Positions 61,433-64,000 of a DNA stretch of 64,000 bases are shown in pieces; the first letter of the stretch is position 1, and every line of letters begins with the position of its first letter. Location: the NCBI GenBank assembly GCA_024233875.1, contig JACKPB010000009.1:62001-126000 (forward strand). The letters are read 5' to 3'. Both the position numbers and the translations under genes were made by a program. Source of the DNA: Leptospiraceae bacterium (GTDB taxonomy: Bacteria; Spirochaetota; Leptospiria; Leptospirales; Leptospiraceae). The notes under the pieces are model-generated. The model saw only the letters and a program-made list of their open reading frames with translations, searched no databases and was not told the DNA's origin.

Positions 61433-62893
61433 TCAATCAATAAGAGTGAACTCAGTTCGCCGATTTGCTTTATTTGATTCGGGATCTGTTCCATTGACAA
61501 GAGGCTGTGTTGAGCCTTTGCCATCAGTATGTATACGATAGGGTTTGATTCCTTTGGAAATCAGATATTTTTTTACAGCCTCTGCTCTGTCCCAGGACAA
61601 CTGAACATTAAACACCAAATCCCCTGTAAGATCTGTATGACCGGTTACTTTGATTCGATTTTCTGTGTACTCCATGAGAAAGTCCCGAATCGCATCCAAT
61701 ACCGGTAATGATTCTGATTTGAGGTCGCTTGAATTTTGTTCAAAATTGATATTGTTTAAGGATAACTTCTTCTTTACCCTAAGTGTCTCGGCTATGCTTT
61801 CAATCACAGGATTTTTCATAGGCGGATTTTTATCTTCTTCCATGGAAAGAAGGGGTGGTTTGGTATCCGATTGTATGGTAGGAATCTCAGGTTCCAGCTT
61901 GATTCCGAGGTTTGATTTTGCTTTTACGTCAGGAATTTTTTTTATCGGCTTGGAAGGAGGGATTCGAGCCACCTTGGGCTCATTCGAAACCGGCTCGGGC
62001 GGATTTTCTACCTCATCTTTAATAGCTGCATAGAGATCATAACTTTCATTAGGGTTTTTTCTACAGAAAAGAAGAGAATTGTCGGTTGGATTCACAATCA
62101 AATAAGCTTCATTTCCGGCTGTATTGATCTCAGGTCCTAGATTTTCAGGTGCAGAATAACTCCCATCCGAATTGATTTTCGAACGATAGAGATCATAGCC
62201 TCCATAGCCTCCGGGACGGTTGGATGAAAAATAAAGATACTTTCCGTCAGGTGAAACTACTGCTGCAAAATTGGAAGTCCCGGGAAGATTGATCGGTGAG
62301 GGGAGGGGTTCTGCCGAATACAGATTGTTTCCTATCAAAGGGGCTTTGTAGATTTTTGCACTGTTGGGATCACCAAATGGATATCTCGTGAAAAACAAGT
62401 CATTCCCATGTAGATAAGGATTTTCTTCCATCTCCTCAGAATTGATTCGATCTGAGAGAGTCGCCGGTTGAGACCATCTTCCATTGATGTTTTCAGAATA
62501 GTACAGATCTCTGGATACACCCAACTGTCCATTAGGAAGTCGAAACTCCAAGGATCCATCGCGATTTGAAGAAAAAATGATGAATTGTTCCTGTCCGTAC
62601 ACATAAGGACTCTGGTCATCATAGGGTGAATTCAAGCTATCCACAGAGATTGGATTTGACCATTGTCCATTGATCAGTTTGGATTTGTACAGATCTGTGT
62701 ACTCAGAACCTCTCTTGGAATAGAAATATAGAGTCTTTCCATCACTTGTAAGGGATGGACCGAACTCCTGGTTGTTAGTATTTATATTTTTCGGTAAAGG
62801 AAAGACCTTATAGCCTTCTTTGAGGATTTCTTGAGAATAGAGAAATCTAGTAAAGGCAATGGATAGAAAAAAGAAAATCCTTAGAATTGACAT
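61433..62893 (-). CDS. PD40 beta-propeller protein with OmpA domain
   Basis: A 486-residue exported protein (signal peptide MSILRIFFFLSIAFTRFLYSQE). Residues ~40-290 contain WD40-like PD40 repeats of the TolB type (TLYFYSKRGSEYTDLYK; FIIFSSNRDGS; YLYFSSNRPGGYGGYDLYRS). A Pro/Lys-rich linker leads to a C-terminal OmpA domain (ITFKV-type: IKVTGHTDLTGDLVFNVQLSWDRAEAVKKYL; NRRTEFTLID). It probably tethers the wall to an envelope complex. The next gene upstream is a barrel with which it may work. Confidence 0.85.
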   Translation of the reverse strand: MSILRIFFFLSIAFTRFLYSQEILKEGYKVFPLPKNINTNNQEFGPSLTSDGKTLYFYSKRGSEYTDLYKSKLINGQWSNPISVDSLNSPYDDQSPYVYGQEQFIIFSSNRDGSLEFRLPNGQLGVSRDLYYSENINGRWSQPATLSDRINSEEMEENPYLHGNDLFFTRYPFGDPNSAKIYKAPLIGNNLYSAEPLPSPINLPGTSNFAAVVSPDGKYLYFSSNRPGGYGGYDLYRSKINSDGSYSAPENLGPEINTAGNEAYLIVNPTDNSLLFCRKNPNESYDLYAAIKDEVENPPEPVSNEPKVARIPPSKPIKKIPDVKAKSNLGIKLEPEIPTIQSDTKPPLLSMEEDKNPPMKNPVIESIAETLRVKKKLSLNNINFEQNSSDLKSESLPVLDAIRDFLMEYTENRIKVTGHTDLTGDLVFNVQLSWDRAEAVKKYLISKGIKPYRIHTDGKGSTQPLVNGTDPESNKANRRTEFTLID

Positions 62894-62935
62894 GATCTTC
62901 CTTTTTTGACTGTTGGAGTAAGAATTAGTTTTGAT

Positions 62936-64000
62936 TTAAAAGAACATAGTAATGGATACTCCTGCGTGGAGAGCCCTTCCACCCATGGAATAACTGGGAT
63001 TTCTTTCAGTTGGTATTCTTTTCCAAACATGTTCTCCATGCAATTTTTGATACCCTGCTACAAAATCAAGAATGATCGGGCTTTTTAAATCTTTTAAAAA
63101 TCCTGGTAGAAGTACATAGGACAATCCGGCTGTGTATCCCATCGAATCAAAATCCATCCAATTCACCTGACCGTACATAGTCGGGGTAGGTCTAGGTCTT
63201 CTCGCGATTCCCGCCCGAAATTTCAACCAATCCCTCCAGCTGTATTCGGTTCCTAATCTCATGATATTGATGTCATTGAAATAGACTTTTTCGCTATAGG
63301 AATTCTTTGTACGGGATTGTCGGAAGGCCGACCAGAGTTCACGATCCAATTGAATCGAGACTAAAATCTTTTCCAGGGGTCGATAGGCCATTCCATAGGA
63401 CCATTTTCTGGGAGAAAAAAGATCATACATAGCTACATCAAAATCCAGCTGGATCCCGAGTAAGGTAGTTTGCGCCCGCGCAGGTAGACTATCCACACTC
63501 AGTGCCATCTCCCGCCGATAAGAAATCCCTGCGGAAAATTTTCCATATTGAAAATTCAATCCGAACAATGGATTGGCAAAAGGTTTGGTTTCCAGGATGA
63601 CTTGCTGATTGGGAATCACCCTATCCCTCGAAACCGGAACATCCTTCAATAGGATGGCTCCCTTTCCAGAGATACTCCCTGTAAAACCTATCCCCGCAAA
63701 CAATCGGTCCTTCCAGAGCTCTATTCCCAATCCACCCATAATAGTAGGTTTTTGGTTGGAAACACCTCTTTGAAGATATCGGTGAACCGTAGGATTTACA
63801 TCGTTTATAGTTAATAAATTACCTGTTCCCGGTAGTAAGACATTCAATCCAAATTTGATATTTCTTTTCAAATCATAAATCGAGTTCAGATTGATAGTCA
63901 ATCCTAACCCGCCGTAATCGTCCCTCACACGTACCAGATCCTGATTTGAAGGAGCAGAAGTATTCAACTCAGGTCGCGCGAAATTGTATTGAAAAGTCAA
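62936..64000 (-). CDS. FadL/OmpP1-like outer-membrane protein, 3' part
   Basis: The C-terminal 354 residues of a larger barrel protein; the N-terminus lies beyond the window edge. Alternating barrel strands (FAGIGFTGSISGKGA; LFGLNFQYGKFSAGISYRRE; YGMAYRPLEKILVSIQLDREL) and a C-terminal aromatic (GVSITMFF) are typical of FadL/OmpP1-type transporters. It is transcribed toward the PD40-OmpA gene, with a 42 bp gap, so they are probably an operon. Confidence 0.8.
   Translation of the reverse strand: MTFQYNFARPELNTSAPSNQDLVRVRDDYGGLGLTINLNSIYDLKRNIKFGLNVLLPGTGNLLTINDVNPTVHRYLQRGVSNQKPTIMGGLGIELWKDRLFAGIGFTGSISGKGAILLKDVPVSRDRVIPNQQVILETKPFANPLFGLNFQYGKFSAGISYRREMALSVDSLPARAQTTLLGIQLDFDVAMYDLFSPRKWSYGMAYRPLEKILVSIQLDRELWSAFRQSRTKNSYSEKVYFNDINIMRLGTEYSWRDWLKFRAGIARRPRPTPTMYGQVNWMDFDSMGYTAGLSYVLLPGFLKDLKSPIILDFVAGYQKLHGEHVWKRIPTERNPSYSMGGRALHAGVSITMFF

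Overview
The window is AT-rich chromosomal DNA from a spirochaete, most likely of the Leptospiraceae. Signs are a spirochaete-type fliG, many lipoproteins with relaxed spirochaetal lipoboxes, two DUF1574/SGNH-like proteins, a tandem trio of small lipoproteins resembling a Leptospira-specific family, several outer-membrane barrels, and an RpoN-type promoter before amtB-glnK. Family assignments come from reading motifs in the translations; no database search was run. No rRNA, tRNA or CRISPR array was recognised.

Layout. 0-7.7 kb: the 3' part of a thiolase, a membrane-anchored protein, dihydroorotase, a regulator joining an anti-sigma-type ATPase to a cyclic-nucleotide domain, a VOC protein, prfB and a LolC/E permease. 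7.9-15.1 kb: a minus-strand block with rpmF-plsX-fabG, a MaoC hydratase, and FkbH, a dedicated ACP, an MBOAT acyltransferase and an SGNH-like partner. This block probably makes an ACP-bound C3 (glyceryl) or other acyl unit and moves it to an envelope glycan or lipid. 15.3-20.3 kb: two lipoproteins, a SpoIIE phosphatase and an M23 peptidase. 20.5-25.6 kb: a complete MCE (Mla-type) lipid-transport operon and a FadL-like barrel. 26.3-31.8 kb: a CDF metal transporter, a GH13 hydrolase, a divergent oligopeptide-binding lipoprotein and a barrel.

32.0-38.6 kb looks accessory. It is bounded by two direct copies of a ~73 bp repeat and carries a TetR regulator with two clear operators, a SnoaL-like lipoprotein, a membrane protein, an F420-type oxidoreductase, a monooxygenase/zinc-ribbon protein, a DJ-1/PfpI protein, an HxlR regulator, a Uma2 nuclease and a decayed DJ-1/beta-lactamase fragment. 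38.8-50.1 kb returns to housekeeping and envelope genes: an M48 protease, PilZ, a thiolase, an SH3 protein, GGDEF-EAL, an inositol monophosphatase, FliG, an OmpA lipoprotein and an RluA-type pseudouridine synthase. 50.5-64 kb holds a DUF1574 protein, the lipoprotein trio, cutA, a 43-residue lysine/alanine-rich histone-H1-like gene, a polytopic membrane protein, amtB-glnK, a STAS protein, a lipase/SPL-like radical SAM/SDR operon and two envelope proteins.

The most notable unexplained structure is a ~160-180 bp mobile repeat present three times (24.0, 25.7 and 50.4 kb). It has 14 bp terminal inverted repeats, 5 bp target duplications and an internal chain of hairpins whose pairing is kept by compensatory changes between copies.
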